From NCBI RefSeq assembly GCF_020379485.1, contig NC_063435.1, forward strand, positions 1,488,001-1,552,000: a DNA stretch of 64,000 nucleotides, given 5' to 3'. The position numbers were made by a program, and so were the translations under genes. Shown piece after piece: positions 11,987 to 24,230 of this stretch (within the stretch, counting starts at the first letter, position 1; every line of letters starts with the position of its first letter). The DNA comes from Brassica napus (Eukaryota > Streptophyta > Magnoliopsida > Brassicales > Brassicaceae). The notes beneath the pieces are model-generated. The model was given only the letters and a program-made list of their open reading frames with translations. It searched no databases and was not told the origin of the DNA.

Positions 11987-12030
11987 GACATTTCGACCTT
12001 TTTTTTCCTTTGGTCAAAGACATTTCGACC
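11987..12030. repeat. Tail-only insertion with 12 bp target-site duplication
   Basis: GACATTTCGACC at 11987-11998 and 12019-12030 flanks a 20-nt insert made of a T-run, CCTTTGG and TCAAA. Confidence 0.7.
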
Positions 12031-12323
12031 GTTTAAAATTTGGATATTATGTAAGAGAATCGACACAGAATGTAACCATTGAAGAGTCGAAAAATTACAC
12101 AAGGAACTTAAACCACACTCTCTACCAAAATGTGAAATTTTTTGTAGTATGTAGTTTTCAGTTTCAAATGTGAAATTTTTTAATTGTCTATTACTAATAA
12201 ATGTACACTAGTACACTACACTATCAAATTTTACATTATTTAGGCTAGATAAATTCACATTTTATATTCTCCGAAATTTCAGAATATTAACTTTTTTTTA
12301 AATCCTAAAAATGATCGATTAAA

Positions 12324-12932
12324 TCATTGAATCCCAGTGAAGGAGACTCGACCAAATCCAAGATGACCAATCTGATACAACTCTAACCACACTCTCTCTG
12401 CTTCAACTCTTGCACTTGTTCTCGACTCTTCACTCCCACTAACCGACGCCGTTTTCTCCTCCTCATCCTTCGTTAAACTTCCATCTCTCTCCACCACAAA
12501 CCGGTGATCATCATCATCATCTCCGCCGCTACCACCACCGCATTTCTCATCTTCCACGGCCGTCTCAAACTTACGGTTATTGTAATGATGAAACCCGTCT
12601 TCACTGTTGATTTTACCGCGGCGTTGTCTCTTGTGCAGCCTCCGTTTGTTCTGTTTCTTCCGTCTGCCTCCGAGACATCGCCGTCCTATCATCCAAGGGA
12701 CCTTGACGAAAGTCAGAGTAAGAAAGTTTATGATGGCACATGGACAGCAACAGAGCGCTACACAATCAGCAATAGCCGCAGCCGCCCACGACCTGCCTGA
12801 GCATTTAACTTGGACGCCGTGAGTATGGTGGTTGTAATGCCGTCGTCGACGGTTGTCTTCGGCGACGGAGTCGTTTTGATTGTGGGTCCCGACATCGGGA
12901 CTACGTGAAACTCGATGCAGGTTTTCCTCCAT
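12324..12932 (-). CDS. Small basic membrane protein, At5g14690-like
   Basis: Single exon, 202 codons plus stop; the start is the ATG at 12932 (the codon upstream is TTG). A polar His/Asn/Arg-rich N-terminus leads to a hydrophobic Cys-rich segment at about residues 55-80 (AAAAIADCVALCCCPCAI, then INFLTLTFVKVPW). A strongly basic stretch GGRRKKQNKRRLHKRQRR follows, then a Gly/Asp-rich acidic tail. This suggests a single membrane anchor with a cytosolic basic region. It lies at the position of At5g14690, directly before the CCR-like gene as in Arabidopsis. Function unknown. A TATA-like TATATATA at 12991-12998 sits about 60 bp upstream of the ATG on this strand. Confidence 0.8.
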   Translation of the reverse strand: MEENLHRVSRSPDVGTHNQNDSVAEDNRRRRHYNHHTHGVQVKCSGRSWAAAAIADCVALCCCPCAIINFLTLTFVKVPWMIGRRCLGGRRKKQNKRRLHKRQRRGKINSEDGFHHYNNRKFETAVEDEKCGGGSGGDDDDDHRFVVERDGSLTKDEEEKTASVSGSEESRTSARVEAERVWLELYQIGHLGFGRVSFTGIQ

Positions 12933-12990
12933 CAAAACTAAACCCTGCCTGCTAGAAAAAATAGAGAAACAATATGAGCTTTTGTTACCC

Positions 12991-13001
12991 TATATATACG
13001 T
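12991..13001 (-). promoter_or_regulatory. TATA-like element of the small membrane-protein gene
   Basis: Reads GTATATATAGG on the minus strand, about 60 nt before the ATG at 12932. Position is plausible for a core promoter, but AT-rich DNA makes chance matches common. Confidence 0.35.
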
Positions 13002-13970
13002 TACATATATCAATACTAGATATATTAATATATATAAATGTATGGATTTATAGATCAAAGTTTGAGAAAGGTTTTGCTTTAATAGTGAAAAATGAAGGAA
13101 ACAGAGAGGTGTAGGAAACTACAACTTGAGATTTTCCATGCACTTTCACATAAAGACAGTTCGAAGTTTAGATTCAAAAGTTCCTCACGCTCTCTTATAG
13201 CGCATGTATACCACGGCAGGGAGATAGATGCTTTAGTACTAATTTGATTCCTCTTGTCAAATTTTGTCAAACATTTACATAAGAAAAGAAAAAGTTTTGA
13301 GTACTTTGGACTAAGGCCATCTCCATTGCTAGGTTTTAAAGGGTTTTTTTTGACCTATTAATAATATAAATATAAAGAAAAAATAGGAGAGATGATGATG
13401 AGTTCTCAAATGGACTTTCAAACACCCTCGTAAGGCATCTCTTGTTTGCATTAGTATGCAGAATATGTTGTTGAAATTCGAATATTATGTTTATTGTTTA
13501 GTAGTTATGGATCAAATTATATATATATATATATTCCTTGTTCCGAAATTGAAGGGGAAATCTTATTTAGAAACAAATTAGTAAATTATGCAAATATTTC
13601 TATTTTTTTTTCCAAAGATTGTTAGGGAAAAAGATTTTCAATTCAAAAATATTAGATTTTAATAAGATAGATAATGATTATTAATTATTTGGACATATGG
13701 AAGTGAGTGGAATATTTCAATATAATAAAGTGGTTACAAATATGCTACAAACACCACCGTGAAATTAAGTGAACTGAAATTGTTCAACTCGTGTGAGAAT
13801 CATTGTTAATTTTTCTTAGTTTAATTACTTATATAATTTGATGTTCGTGCAGGTTATGTAAGCTAAGGATGAGATTTATATAATAAGCAATGTTAGGGTG
13901 TCGATATTGCAGAGGAATTATTTATGTTTGTTCATTTATTTAAAAATATGTAGTTTGTTTGAGTTTATTA

Positions 13971-14094
13971 ATAATATGTTTCTTTTTTTTGTGGTTAGTT
14001 TGAGTTATTTTAAGAAAACAATGAATAAGTGGAAAAGACAATCATTTTTAATGTAAAACTAATTTAATTCTCAATGGCATTTGACTGTAAATAT
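13971..14094. repeat. 124 bp dispersed direct repeat, copy A
   Basis: Identical over 124 bases to 45564-45687 in the same orientation (from ATAATATGTTTC to GACTGTAAATAT). No target-site duplication or tail is visible around this copy, so it is the candidate source. Confidence 0.9.
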
Positions 14095-14530
14095 TATGTA
14101 ACTTTTAGGGTTATTCTATAAGTGTACTTCTGTTTTAATAAAGTAGATGTTTTGTGTTTTGAGATTATAATCTGTTTTCTCTCTTTTTATCAGGGTGGGA
14201 CCTTGTTTTATTGTCCTTTTCACTTGTATAAGGTGAAAGTGCAAACTGGTGGGTAAATTTTAGAAAATGAAATTTGCATGTTCATACGCTATACTGATGT
14301 CCACACACACATGGCCATATATATGCTCCGCGTTAATGGTTTATCAGCTAAATTTCGATATATGAACACTTTCTTAAGAAAACAAAGAAAATTCAAACAT
14401 GCAACCTAAAAGAAGTCCATCTAGTTAATAATATGATCATGCTTTAAAGTAAATATAGCTCTACAAAAGTAATTATTAACGATGAACACAGTAGCTAATT
14501 AACAGCATGTCATAATTAACTAATTGGAAA

Positions 14531-14549
14531 GGGGGGGGGGGGGGGGGGG
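14531..14549 (+). repeat. G homopolymer, 19 nt
   Basis: An uninterrupted run of 19 G in otherwise AT-rich DNA. It is either a real mononucleotide tract or an assembly/polishing artefact. Confidence 0.9.
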
Positions 14550-15355
14550 CGATTGGACCCTACAAAAGTAACCCTAATCGAGAACGATGAGTCATGAGAT
14601 TAATGTAAAGATTGTTAGTGATGCATGGATTACCTTGGAGTATTCCTTAACTCGCTTTCTTTTCGCATAATATATATAATTATGTGCGCATATACATAAG
14701 AGAACAACGGTAATACATTTTCATTTGATGTGTTGTCTATTGTAATAATCTTAAGAGGTAAGCTTTGGTTTGGTATGATGGATATGGTGAAGAAAATATA
14801 AGGAGATTAGAACCCCCAAAAAAAAAAGAAGGAGAAGCAGAACAGAAGAGAGGATGAAGAAAAATGATTTGACCTAGCAAATGCTCCATATATACATGTA
14901 TTTATATACCGTTCTCTCTCTATATATATACATGTATCGCTTTCATATACCTACACACATGTACACGTGTAAAGAAAGAATTAAACTCGAATATGTTTCA
15001 CGGTATACCTCACAAAGAACTATAAATGAATATAATAAGCTAGTAGATACGTATGTAAAAATGCATTTTATTTTAGTACAAGGTTCGACCAAAACAAATA
15101 GTAGTATAAGTTTTTGTATATGTACGATTAGGTTTTCTATCAATTTTGGGCAGGAATCGGCATATCGGATTGATGATCCAGGTTTTTGTTTAAGTTAAAC
15201 TGAATTAGAAAAATTATTAGCATATCGTTTTACTATGCTAACATGAATATCCGTTTACTATTTAATGCTTAAGCTAACCAAATTCGTATTACTAAATTAC
15301 TCGTTATTACTTAGTATTAGCTTTGATTATTTATTACGCGAGAAATATACTATCA

Positions 15356-17160
15356 CTAGGATAAGACCCGCGCCTTGCGCGGGATTAAGTTATTATTTTT
15401 ATTATATTTTGGTGAATGAAACAATAGTTTGGCTTCATTTGGATTACGGGTGTTCAATCCGGATATCGGGTTGGTTTCGGTTCGGTTCGGTTTTTTCGAT
15501 ATTTGGTTAGTAAAATATAACTACTATACTAAATCCATATTTACTTTGACTTTAGTCCTTCACATACTTTTGAAAGATTTCAACTGGACGACTAAATTGA
15601 TCAGCCAATCTTGTTGCTTTAAATCATTAGTGTTTATATATATATATATATATATATTATTTAGTTTGAATATTTATTAAATAAAAATTCATATGCGTTA
15701 TATTTTATGATCATTTGTAACTTATTATAACAAAAAAATAATCTATTGATCACAAAATTTTCATAGTGGGAATATTCAAATTTCTAATAATATATAGACG
15801 TTTTGAAAAATTCAAATATAACATATAAGAAAAAATATAAATGTTTTTATTATATATTTAATGCGATTTTTTAATATCTTTCAATAATATAAAATTAAAA
15901 AAAAAGAACTAAGATACCAAAATTGTTATCAAATATTTATTATTCATAATAATTAATTTTCATATATACGTTAATCATATTAGGTAATTTCGTAGATTCT
16001 AATTAAGGAAAGTGCAAAAACAATTTTGGTAGATTATTTATCAATTCGATAGTTAGTTTAATAAAAAATATAATGTAAGTCAAGATGGACCAACCTATTT
16101 TTTTAAGAATATTATATTTTATATAGTCATTTATTAAATGAAAATTTATAATCATACAGTTCTATGATCATTCATATCATTTTATAACTGAATATTTAAA
16201 TCATCGATAACAAAATTTTCAATGTGAAATCTTTAATAAGTTTATAATTTATAAATGTTTTTGAAAATTCATTGAAAGTTTTAATATTAAAATATTTATG
16301 TAATCTTATGGTATATAGTATAATCTATATATATATATAAATATATATGTTTTATTATTAAATGATATTTTTACTCATATGGTTTTAAAATAATGTGTAT
16401 CTTCTTATAATATTAAATAAAAGTTCATATTAATACAATTTTATGATCATTTGTAACTTATTATGACAAAAAAAAAATCTATTGATCACAAAATTTTCAG
16501 AGTGTGGATCTTCAAATTTCTAATAATTTATAGACGTTTTGAAAAATTCAAAATATAACATATAAGAAAATTTATAAATGTTTTTATTATATATTTAATG
16601 TGATTTTTAAATATATTTTAATAATATAAAATTAAAAAAGAACTAAGATACAAAAATTGTTATCAAATATTTATTATTCATTATAATTAATTTTCACATA
16701 TATGTTAATCATATTAGGTAATTTCGTAGCTTTTATTTAAGGAAAGTGCAAAACATTTTTTGGTACGTTATTTATCAATTCGATAGTTAGTTTAATAAAA
16801 AGTGTAATATAAGTTAAGATAGACCAACCTATTTTCTAGGAATAGTATATTTTGTATAGTTATTTATTAAATAAGAATTTATAATCATACGGTTCTATGA
16901 TCGTTCATATCGTTTTATAACAAAATATTTAAATCATCGATAACAAAATTTTCAATTTCAATCTGAAATCTTTAATAAGTTTATAATTTATAAATGTTCT
17001 TGAAAATTCATTGAAAGTTTTAATATTAAAATATTTATGTAATCTTATGGTATATAGTGTTTAATATATATATATATTTATTTATTTATTTTATTATTAA
17101 ATGATATTTTTTACTCATATGGTTTTAAAATCATGTGTATCTTCTTATAATAAAAATGTT
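15356..17160 (-). mobile_element. Helitron-like element, 3' terminus at 15356
   Basis: On the minus strand the sequence shows the hairpin CCCGCGC-AAG-GCGCGGG (15383-15367), a 7-nt spacer and CTAG (15359-15356), followed by a host T. This is the canonical 3' end of a Helitron (hairpin then CTRR, inserted before T). The body extends to higher coordinates as AT-rich DNA containing two tandem units of about 736 bp. The 5' end (TC) was not located, so the right border given is only the end of the repeat. No Rep/helicase coding was seen, so the element is non-autonomous. Confidence 0.65.
15690..17160. repeat. Tandem duplication of a unit of about 736 bp
   Basis: Blocks such as TATGATCATTTGTAACTTAT (15706 and 16442), ATCTATTGATCACAAAATTT, TAATCATATTAGGTAATTTC and TTGAAAATTCATTGAAAGTT recur in the same order about 736 bp apart, with a few percent divergence. 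A weaker partial third unit follows to about 17420. Confidence 0.85.
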
Positions 17161-20100
17161 AAACCATTGATCATTAATTTTTAACATAATAATTTTAATA
17201 GTTTTAGTCACTTATTGTCGTTTTTAAAAATTCAAAATATAACATATACGAAAAAATCTAAATTTTATTTTTATAGCTAATTTGATTGTTTAATTTATTT
17301 TAATAATATAAAATTAAACAAAAAATGATGGAGAAGATATACATTGTTATCAAATCTTTATTATTAAACTCATTAATTGTCATATATATATTAGTCATTT
17401 ATGGTAATTCCGTAGGTTTTATTCAAGGAAAGAAAATATCATATCATATCTTTATATCATATAGTTTGACCAACTTATATATCTAACAACATATAAAAAT
17501 CGAATGTCGACCTACTTATTTTTCAATTGAATGTAATTGACTACCTAATTGAGTGTCACCTATGCATTGGGGCATCTTTTAATTAATACAAAATTGAGGT
17601 TACATCTTTTCAAATGTTTCTCAATTAATATATAAGGGATTAATATATAAGGGATTTGGAAGCCGAGAAATGTGTGATATGTTCAAAGATTCAGTAATTT
17701 ACGATACTGATAATTAATCAAATAGATGCATGTATAACATCATAAGGGTAGATTAGTAAATTACAACGGATTAATGACAATGGGTTAAATGTTTTTGAAT
17801 AAACAATATATAGTTAATATACTAAGCAAAATAGTACCAGTAATCATAATATCATATGATATGATAATGTCTGAGCATGTCCAATAATGTGTTTTCCAAT
17901 GATAAGAGATGACGTGGTTATGACTGTTTATATTTTTTTCAATCGAAGTATATATCATACTGATAGGAATATTCGTGTTTGCGCATTAAGCTTACATTAT
18001 ATAATATTGTAAATATAACTAGACGTTACGTGTTTATATATTTATATGGATAATATTTATATATATGAATAATATTAGTTGAGTTCCAACAAAAAAAATG
18101 AATAATAGTAGTTATAATTATAGGTACGTACTACGTTAGTATCTAAAAATTAGGCATAAGTTTGAGTTTTAATTGGTATGATTGATGATATAAAAACTGA
18201 ACTTTTGTGTACTCTACACTCCAAAGAAAAGGCAAATCTGATTGATGACAATTTAGGAGATTCTTTGATGATCGAGGAACCCTTGAGGAAAATAAAGAGC
18301 CGATAAATCGCATTGTGTGAATTATTCACTAACGCGACTAACTTACCTAGTTATATTAATTTCTTATTGAACTTATTAGACCAGACTTTGTTTTTTGTTT
18401 TACTTTTGGAGTCGACCTGCTAGTACGTGTTATATATATATCGTTGTATTACATGATAATTACATGCGGGTAAAGCAAGTCTTTCGTTACTCCGTCTCCA
18501 TGTAATATTTGAATAAGTTGGATTTTAAAAAAGATCCGGCTTACGAAAATCAAGCCAATGCGATGTATAATTCATAGTGAGCTTATCTTAAATACTACTA
18601 CGTAACTACGTTATACACTTATACTTATGTGAATAGATATTTGCCGTCGATCGAGGCCCTCGAAACAACACGAGGATTGAAGTTTGAACTACCATTACAT
18701 TGTTGAACTTTAGTGCTATATATAGACTTTAATAAATCACGTACGGGTCGATACTTGTATCTTTACGAGATTTATTGTTTTATTTAACTTTTTAACTCAG
18801 GTTTCCCATGAAAATAGTACTGTTAAAAAGTTTAATTTAATATAAATTAATAAGAGAAAGTTTTCTTTATGAATTTATACGAAATACCGGAACTTTGTGC
18901 TCGATGAGTCCCGAAGATAAATGATATGAATGGTGACAAATGAATAACGTGGAATAATCCATTTCTTAACGTTCTTAAAAAAAAATTATCATTCGCAATG
19001 AATAGTTTTTCCTTCTCCTTCTCTCTCATTTTTTTTTTTTAAGAGAAATAAAAAATAAAAATATTTCTTGTTAAATTTGAGAAGAAATAACTATTTATTT
19101 TCAAAAGTGTTATTTTATTTCTTTTCGTTCCTTTGTAAAATTATTCATGGAAACCGCCCCAATTTATGTAGCTTTCAAGCAGTTTTTTTCTTAACATTAA
19201 AAATGAACAAATACTCAAATTATAAATTTTATCTATTTTACCCTTAGTAAATAGTAGTATTAGTAACCTTTTAAAAAACCTGAACATTGTATTACAAGAT
19301 TGATCACCGAATTAAAGTATCTTAAAGAAATATACTTATTTAGGTTTGCGTTCAGTGATAGGTGTGAGTACATACAATTGTAAAATTTTAATGTCACCGA
19401 AAGTTTCTACGTTTCAGTGATGCATTTAAGAGTGAAGTTATTGCAGAAATTGATTCGATTAATATTTTACACTTCAGATTTTTTTATTAGCAGCATGATC
19501 TTATATGTATGTTTATTTATTTCGTTAATCTAGTATTAAACTATTAACTCTTAATCTAGTAATATAAATTTGTACTGGTAAAACAAATTGTATTGGTCGT
19601 TTTACAACTAAAATGTTTATCATAGCTAGTTCCAAATTGACGCGAGTCGTATTTACAAAACTTCAGAGTCCTTTAGTAGTAGCATAATCTTATAAAATTC
19701 GAATATATGTTAATTTCGTCAATAAATTTTCATTGGTCGTTTTACAAGTGTTTATGTTAATATATTTTCATTGGTCGTTTTTTTGGAAGTGCTGTATATA
19801 ATTTTGAAGCAAATTAAACTTAAATAATCAAATAACTTTATGATTTTCCGTGCATTTACATATAAATAGCAGCGTCGTTCACGCTCTTTTTCTCTCTGGT
19901 TTTGCTGACTTTTGTAGGGGCTTTGGCTACAAAACACTTTGCACGTGCATTCGACTGAGATCGCCACGTCGGTAACTGTGATGCTCTTTTCTTTTGTCGA
20001 GCAGAACAAAAAAAAAAGAGGCAAGTCGCCTCGCCGCCTTGCTATGCTCGCAGCAGTCTTCTTTACTTGAATAAATCTTTCAGTCTGCTACTTTTTCTTC

Positions 20101-20680
20101 AAATTATTATAACTACTATACTTTTTTCAGTCTGATACGTGTTATGTACTTTTTGTGTTGTAAAAGAACGTGTTATATACTTAAATCCCTGGTTCGAACA
20201 GATTGCTTGTTGTGGATGAACCGGCTGCGTGACTGCGTGTTGCATGAACTGATTATTACACCATTTAAAAATTGATTTATCAGAAAACTAAACATATATA
20301 CACTTTTGCTTTCGATGAATCACAGAATAGAAAGCATATATATATTTCTCAAATCCACGCAGAATGGCAAACTGATCATGTCATTTTGTACCGGCCTGAA
20401 CCGATTTATGTACTGTTGAAATTGGCTTTATCTGCTAGTTATTGACTTATTGTTAGCTACCCAAAATTGGCAAATCAATATATTAATTTTCAACTAATAC
20501 CAACTCTACCGCCCTTTACAACAACCTCCTCCACACAAAAGCCACATTCGTATAGTAATAATGATTATAGAGGATATAATAAAAGCATGATGCCATAGCA
20601 AAGAAGAAAAGAATAAGAGCAAACATTACATCATTATCTCAAACTGCTCCTTTTAGTTTTTTGTCGACTCTAGGCTCTAG
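17161..20680. other. Intergenic, AT-rich, no gene seen
   Basis: Apart from the weak continuation of the tandem repeat and one tail-only insertion at 18065-18107, no feature was recognised. Confidence 0.5.
18065..18107. repeat. Tail-only insertion with 10 bp target-site duplication
   Basis: ATGAATAATA at 18065-18074 and 18098-18107 surrounds a 23-nt insert ending CCAAC plus seven A. Confidence 0.6.
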
Positions 20681-23600
20681 CTAACTTTCATGATAGCAAC
20701 TTCGTAGAGTTCTTGACATAAGATCTAAAAGCTTTTTGTCTGATATTTGAGGAGTAGATGAAGTTTCTGCGTTTTCTTCAGAATCGTCGCTACTACCGCA
20801 AATCTTTTCGATTTGAGCACCAATATCTTTAGCAAGCTTTTCCGCACCATCTTTTGAGAGAATGGTATCGAAACAAATGTATCTACCAAAGGCGGTTTTA
20901 TTACCCAAACCTTCCCATAAACGGACGTGAACTTTAGCCAACCGATTCACATCCATTGTAGCTAATAATCTGTTGCGGTACATATCTTTTGCTCCTGCAT
21001 TTATTTAAAAAAAAAAAAAGCTAGTCAATATCTTATTACCTGTCTTTGTCTCCCTTGTGAAATGGACGACCCGTGAACAACGTATACATGCCAAATTTTT
21101 TTTAAGCTATATATAATATAGTTCAACATTATTTTTGGACGGTTACACAATTTTGGATTCATATTCCTTATAAATAGTAATGCATGATTATTATATGTTA
21201 GATTGTGAATAATATAAATGTATGATTCAATTCCATGCGAGATCATATAAACATTATAATTACTCAAGTGATCATATATATCTATCACTAAGGTTCGTTT
21301 TAATAAATTACCTTTGAGATAAGCCAAGGTTGAAGTGGAGTTAAGTTGGAAGAAGTCAGGACCAGTGATAAGAGCAGGACAGATAGTGGCAAGCTTTAAT
21401 CCTTTTGAATCTGCGATTCTCCAAGCAGCTTTCTCGGCTTTCAATTTTCCAAGTGCATACCAAAGCTGTGAATCAGACAATGATAGCATTAGTTATGGTG
21501 GATCCATAGAAAACATTATCATGGAACAATAATAACAAAATTGAAAAACTATGATTTTCTTTTACCTTATTATGGACGCAGAGCTGTTCATCGCTCCAGC
21601 TTTCTTCATTGATAATAGAGTGATCAAGATCGTTAAGGGAATTGTCTTTCAAAGCACATGCTAAGAGAGATGATGTGAAGACGCATTTTCTCACTGACCC
21701 TGTTCTTGTACATGCTTCTATTACATTTTCACTCACTTTTGCTTCTAACTCCGCCATTGATTTCTGCAAAATATTAGCAAAATGAACATTAGTAACATTA
21801 ACATACATTTTGTTAGAACGAGAAACTAAGACAGATTAAAAAGAGGTTTTTAAAGATGAAAATTATAAGAAAGGAACTACATATGTATTTTGTTTTTGTT
21901 TGTTATTTATCGGAGTGATGTGAGTGATACGGTGACATGTATGCCGTAATTACTGAAACAGTGATCTTGGTTCGTACACGTTTCAATTAATAGTTGCCGT
22001 ACATAAGGTATCCGCAACCAATCACATTGTAATCAAGAACCTCTTTTTTCTAGATAGCTGTCATTATCAGTAGGTAGAGAATATGCAGGTATGAGGAGAG
22101 GTCACAGTTAACTCTCAAACAAGTGAAACCTACTATCAATCTAGAAGTGTAGAAATTTCATATTCCAAATTAAGTACTCATAACTCTCTTTAGAATCAGG
22201 TGGTTGAGGATGAATATGTCAAAATGTTGACAAAAACAAAAGAAATTACTCAAAATCTCAAATAAAGTGGCATATTTTCAATCTATTCAAAAGAAAAGTA
22301 TTGAGATTTCACAATAACAAGAGTTATCAACCAACTCTTTTTATTTATTTTGTTGGTAACGCAGAGCTATCAACTCTTTTCCGTTTTCAACGAAAAAAGA
22401 TATACACAATCTAAGTTTTTAAGGAAAAAGTATTTAGGCCGTTGGCAACAAACATTCAGAAAGACTAAGGTACTTCCTAAGTGTCAACTACAAGTCATAA
22501 CCACTTTATTAACAAAAGAAAGTAGAGCCACTTAAGAGGTCTTCTAGAAACAAAACCGATGGAAAAGGATAAAGCAATAAAAAAATATCCACTTTGTCAC
22601 ATTCTCATATATAGTGCTGGGAATATGAATCATTATCCGCGGGCCCGCTCCATTTGATCTGCTGCGGGGCGGGTGCGGGTCGAGTGATTTGAAAAATTTG
22701 GTTTGCGGGTGCGGGTTGAGTGATTTTTATGCGGAGCGGATGCGGGTCAGCAAAAATTCAGTGCGGGTACGTACCCGCCAACCCGCAAAAACTAAAAAAA
22801 AAAGATTTTTTTTTAAATATTATTTTTAAATAGAATTTTTTTTTAAAATAATTTAATTTAATTATAAATAGATTAATATTTATTATTTTTAATAAAAAAT
22901 ATTTAAAATATTAAATTTTATTGTTATTTTTAATAAAAAAATATTTAAAATATTAAATTTTATTGTTATTTTAATAAAAAATATTTAAATTAATAATTTT
23001 TAATATTATTAATATTATCCGCGGGTCTAGCGGATCACCCGCGGGTTTTAGCGGAGCGGGTGCGGATTTCATATTTTCTTCTTGCGGATCAAGCGGGTCA
23101 AATTTTTTGAGTAAAAAAAATCAGTTTACCCGCGGGTTGGCGGGTCAGCGGGGCGGGTTTGACCCGCAACCCAGTGGCTCATATACACACCTAACCCCTA
23201 CGCCACCAAAACTATGCTTCCATAACAAACAAAAAAAGTTATTTGGATCACGCAGAAACCACACAAGTAATTGCGTTAATATGCATTTTTTCATGGAAAG
23301 CCTATTCGTGTGTGAATAAAAAAAGAAACTCAGCCGTGAGCTAAAAGGGAAAGAAAATATCATGTGATATTATCATACGTATTCGCATAAGTATCTACGT
23401 AACGTAAAACAAGGATGGGCATATTTCGTCAAAAAAAAAAAAAAAAAAACAAGGATGGGCATACGTTTATTTTTTTTGCTAACCATGGGCATACGTTTAT
23501 TATATTAGAGGATGAAGAAACTGAAACATACCGAGTAACCAGAGATCCCAGCTGGATCGACAAATGCTGCGGTGTGGAAAACGCCATCACAACCGTCGAA

Positions 23601-24079
23601 CGCTTTAATCAAACTCTCTGTCTCTGTTAACCGTGATACCACTGACGTAATCCTGTTGCCAAACGACGCCGTTTCAGCATCAGCTTCCATCTCACTCACT
23701 TTCTCTTTGTCCTCTGCTTATTTTTTTCCGACCAAAGTACCGAGAACATTAAGACTTTATTTAATTTTCTTAAAATCATTTTTGTACTTAAACATCTTCT
23801 TAACAGTAAGTATAAAATTTTACCTGGACAATCAACAACGATTCTCACGGAGTATCCATGAACAAGAAGACGCTTGACAATGGCGCGACCAAGGTAAGAA
23901 ACACCGCCGGTAACACAAACCAATCTGTTTCCGTTGTCGGAATCAAGATCCATCGCATTTCTTGACTTACCACCTCTGGAGCCTCGGAAACCATCGTCGT
24001 CTCTCCTCCTCTGCACAGCGGCGCACATGAACTCCTTTAGCTCCGCCGAGAACTTCTCCGAAGAACGTACAATCCTCAT
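20681..24079 (-). CDS. Cinnamoyl-CoA-reductase-like NAD(P)-binding protein (At5g14700-like)
   Basis: Extended short-chain dehydrogenase/reductase of the CCR-like branch. Exons: 24079-23824, 23713-23532, 21763-21566, 21465-21312, 20994-20681; 367 codons plus stop, in frame. After about 50 N-terminal residues comes the Rossmann motif [18 protein letters not shown]. The catalytic Ser (FTSSLLAC) and the Tyr and Lys of YALGK follow. The true-CCR signature NWYCYGK is replaced by LWYALGKLK, so lignin CCR activity should not be assumed. The C-terminus ([20 protein letters not shown]) is as in the family, with an added acidic tail. Intron 23531-21764 is long and carries a hAT-type insertion (22612-23177) and a tail-only insertion. 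Neighbouring order agrees with At5g14690-14700-14710. Confidence 0.88.
22604..23185. mobile_element. Non-autonomous hAT-type element in an intron
   Basis: The 8-bp direct repeat CTCATATA (22604-22611 and 23178-23185) flanks a 566 bp element that starts TAGTGCTGGG and ends CCCAGTGG. The termini are imperfect inverted repeats. Both ends are packed with GCGGGT/ACCCGC motifs and the core is almost pure A/T. An 8-bp duplication is the hAT hallmark. No transposase coding is present. Confidence 0.8.
23409..23463. repeat. Tail-only insertion with 15 bp target-site duplication
   Basis: ACAAGGATGGGCATA at 23409-23423 and 23449-23463 surrounds TTTCGTC plus 18 A. It lies in the long intron of the CCR-like gene. 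Confidence 0.8.
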
Positions 24080-24218
24080 AGTCGAGAGTACAGCAAATGA
24101 ACGAGTTAAAGAAGTTTATCTTCTTTGTTCACTGCCTTTTGCTTATTCTTGTTTGCGTCGGCTACAGGTTCAGAGAAGATATAGAGATAGATACACAGAG
24201 GATAGAGAAACGAGGGAG

Positions 24219-24230
24219 ACGATATATATA
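24219..24230 (-). promoter_or_regulatory. TATA-like element of the CCR-like gene
   Basis: Minus strand reads CGCTATATATATCG about 145 nt upstream of the ATG at 24079, within a GA-rich leader region. Plausible core promoter, not proven. Confidence 0.35.

Larger units (their letters stand above)
11069..12323. other. Intergenic with an unrecognised open frame
   Basis: The first 200-250 bp are DRM2-paralog leader and upstream sequence. A minus-strand frame spans 11904-11617 (see separate entry). Beyond 11985 there is AT-rich DNA and a tail-only insertion. Confidence 0.5.
13002..15355. other. Intergenic, AT-rich, no gene seen
   Basis: Holds the first copy of the 124 bp dispersed repeat (13971-14094), a 19-nt G homopolymer (14531-14549) and many TA microsatellite tracts. 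Short open frames here have no recognisable similarity. Confidence 0.5.

Noticed and set aside
14881..15198. Overlapping plus and minus open frames of about 66-105 codons
   Set aside because: AT-rich low-complexity translations (Tyr/Ile/Leu-rich) with no motifs, and AT microsatellites at the start.
20160..20220. GGTTCGAA-like box suggesting a tRNA T-arm
   Set aside because: No acceptor-stem pairing or A-box at the right distance; no tRNA gene could be supported anywhere in the window.
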